From Jatrophihabitans sp. GAS493 (GTDB lineage: Bacteria > Actinomycetota > Actinomycetes > Mycobacteriales > Jatrophihabitantaceae), in assembly GCF_900230215.1 (NCBI RefSeq), contig NZ_LT907982.1:3141001-3205000 (forward strand): a stretch of 64,000 nucleotides of DNA. The letters run 5' to 3'. The notes below the pieces were generated by a model. That model saw only the letters and a program-made list of their open reading frames with translations, had not been told where the DNA came from and made no database searches. Of this stretch, positions 63,692-64,000 are shown piece after piece (position 1 is the stretch's first letter; each line of letters opens with the position of its first letter). The position numbers and the translations under genes were made by a program.

Positions 63692-64000
63692 ATGGTCGAT
63701 CGAGCGGAGTTGGCCGCAGCTGCCGTCGTGGTGGCGCCACGCCTGCTCGGGGCGGTGATCCAGTCACGGGTCGGTGGTGACGCGGTCTCGATCCGAATCA
63801 CCGAGGTCGAAGCCTACGAAGGCTCCGACGACCCGGCTTCGCACGCGTTCCGGGGCCCCACCCCGCGCACCGAGGTCATGTTCGGCGAGGCCGGGCATCT
63901 CTATGTCTACTTCACCTACGGGATGCATTGGTGCGCGAACGTCGTCTGCGGCGTCGATGGTGCGGCTTCCGCCGTTCTGCTCCGGGCCGGCGAGGTGGTC
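63692..64000 (+). CDS. DNA-3-methyladenine glycosylase, AAG/Mpg family (5' part)
   Basis: 103 codons visible; the gene runs off the right edge. The sequence [19 protein letters not shown], then [11 protein letters not shown] and [11 protein letters not shown] is the alkyladenine glycosylase core with the catalytic Glu (in EVEAYEG) and intercalating Tyr region. It removes alkylated purines in base-excision repair. Separated from argH by 67 nt that contain a weak hairpin; argH is followed by this gene in several actinobacteria. Confidence 0.9.
   Translation, partial: MVDRAELAAAAVVVAPRLLGAVIQSRVGGDAVSIRITEVEAYEGSDDPASHAFRGPTPRTEVMFGEAGHLYVYFTYGMHWCANVVCGVDGAASAVLLRAGEVV

Overview
The window is a GC-rich, gene-dense chromosomal segment of an actinomycete. 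The evidence is gene order (pyrBC-carAB-pyrF, gmk-rpoZ-coaBC-metK-priA, def-fmt-rsmB-rpe-ribD-ribE-ribBA-ribH, hisE-hisG, infC-rpmI-rplT, pheST-argCJBDFRGH), a helicase-degenerate PriA, a DUF1844 gene beside infC, and TANNNT -10 hexamers lying 6-9 nt before start codons. The order within the Actinomycetes cannot be fixed from sequence alone. Most of the window is core metabolism and translation. I see no IS element, prophage, CRISPR array, rRNA or tRNA.

Layout. 1-9924: a tightly overlapped pyrimidine operon (end of a gene that is probably pyrR, then pyrB, pyrC, a small membrane protein, carA, carB, pyrK, pyrD, pyrF), making UMP from bicarbonate, glutamine and aspartate; the PyrK/PyrD pair is a class 1B NAD-linked dihydroorotate dehydrogenase. 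9962-16952: a divergent aldo/keto reductase, then gmk, rpoZ, coaBC, metK, priA. 16987-28169: an inositol catabolic island with a GntR/HutC regulator divergent from iolA, an ABC sugar importer (lipoprotein, permease, single-domain ATPase), iolG, iolC, a Cgl0159-family barrel protein, iolB and iolD; iolE is not present. 28175-29983: a DHA2-type MFS exporter on the minus strand.

30059-37447: def, fmt, rsmB, rpe and the riboflavin genes ribD, ribE, ribBA, ribH. 37468-39178: an XdhC/MocA-type molybdenum cofactor maturation pair without its enzyme. 39300-41077: a DGPF/YCII protein and an ECF42-type sigma factor with a long C-terminal repeat region, preceded by a candidate ECF promoter. 41181-45120: a hypothetical protein, a P-loop kinase, a CaiB-type CoA transferase and an AccD-AccA-fused carboxyltransferase. 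45176-46943: hisE, hisG and a PH-domain membrane protein.

46966-51103: DUF1844 gene divergent from infC-rpmI-rplT (infC appears to start with ATC behind a leader with an intrinsic-terminator-like hairpin), a SpoU rRNA methyltransferase and pheS. 51103-54678: pheT and two orphan TadE-like genes. 54758-63624: the arginine operon argCJBDFRGH behind a likely double ARG box. The right edge holds the start of an alkyladenine DNA glycosylase gene.

The most interesting signals are regulatory: the infC leader, the arg operator and leaderless argC, a recurrent leaderless-start pattern, the ECF42 promoter, a periodic CAGCTG array upstream of rpoZ, and paired hairpins at metK and rpmI.
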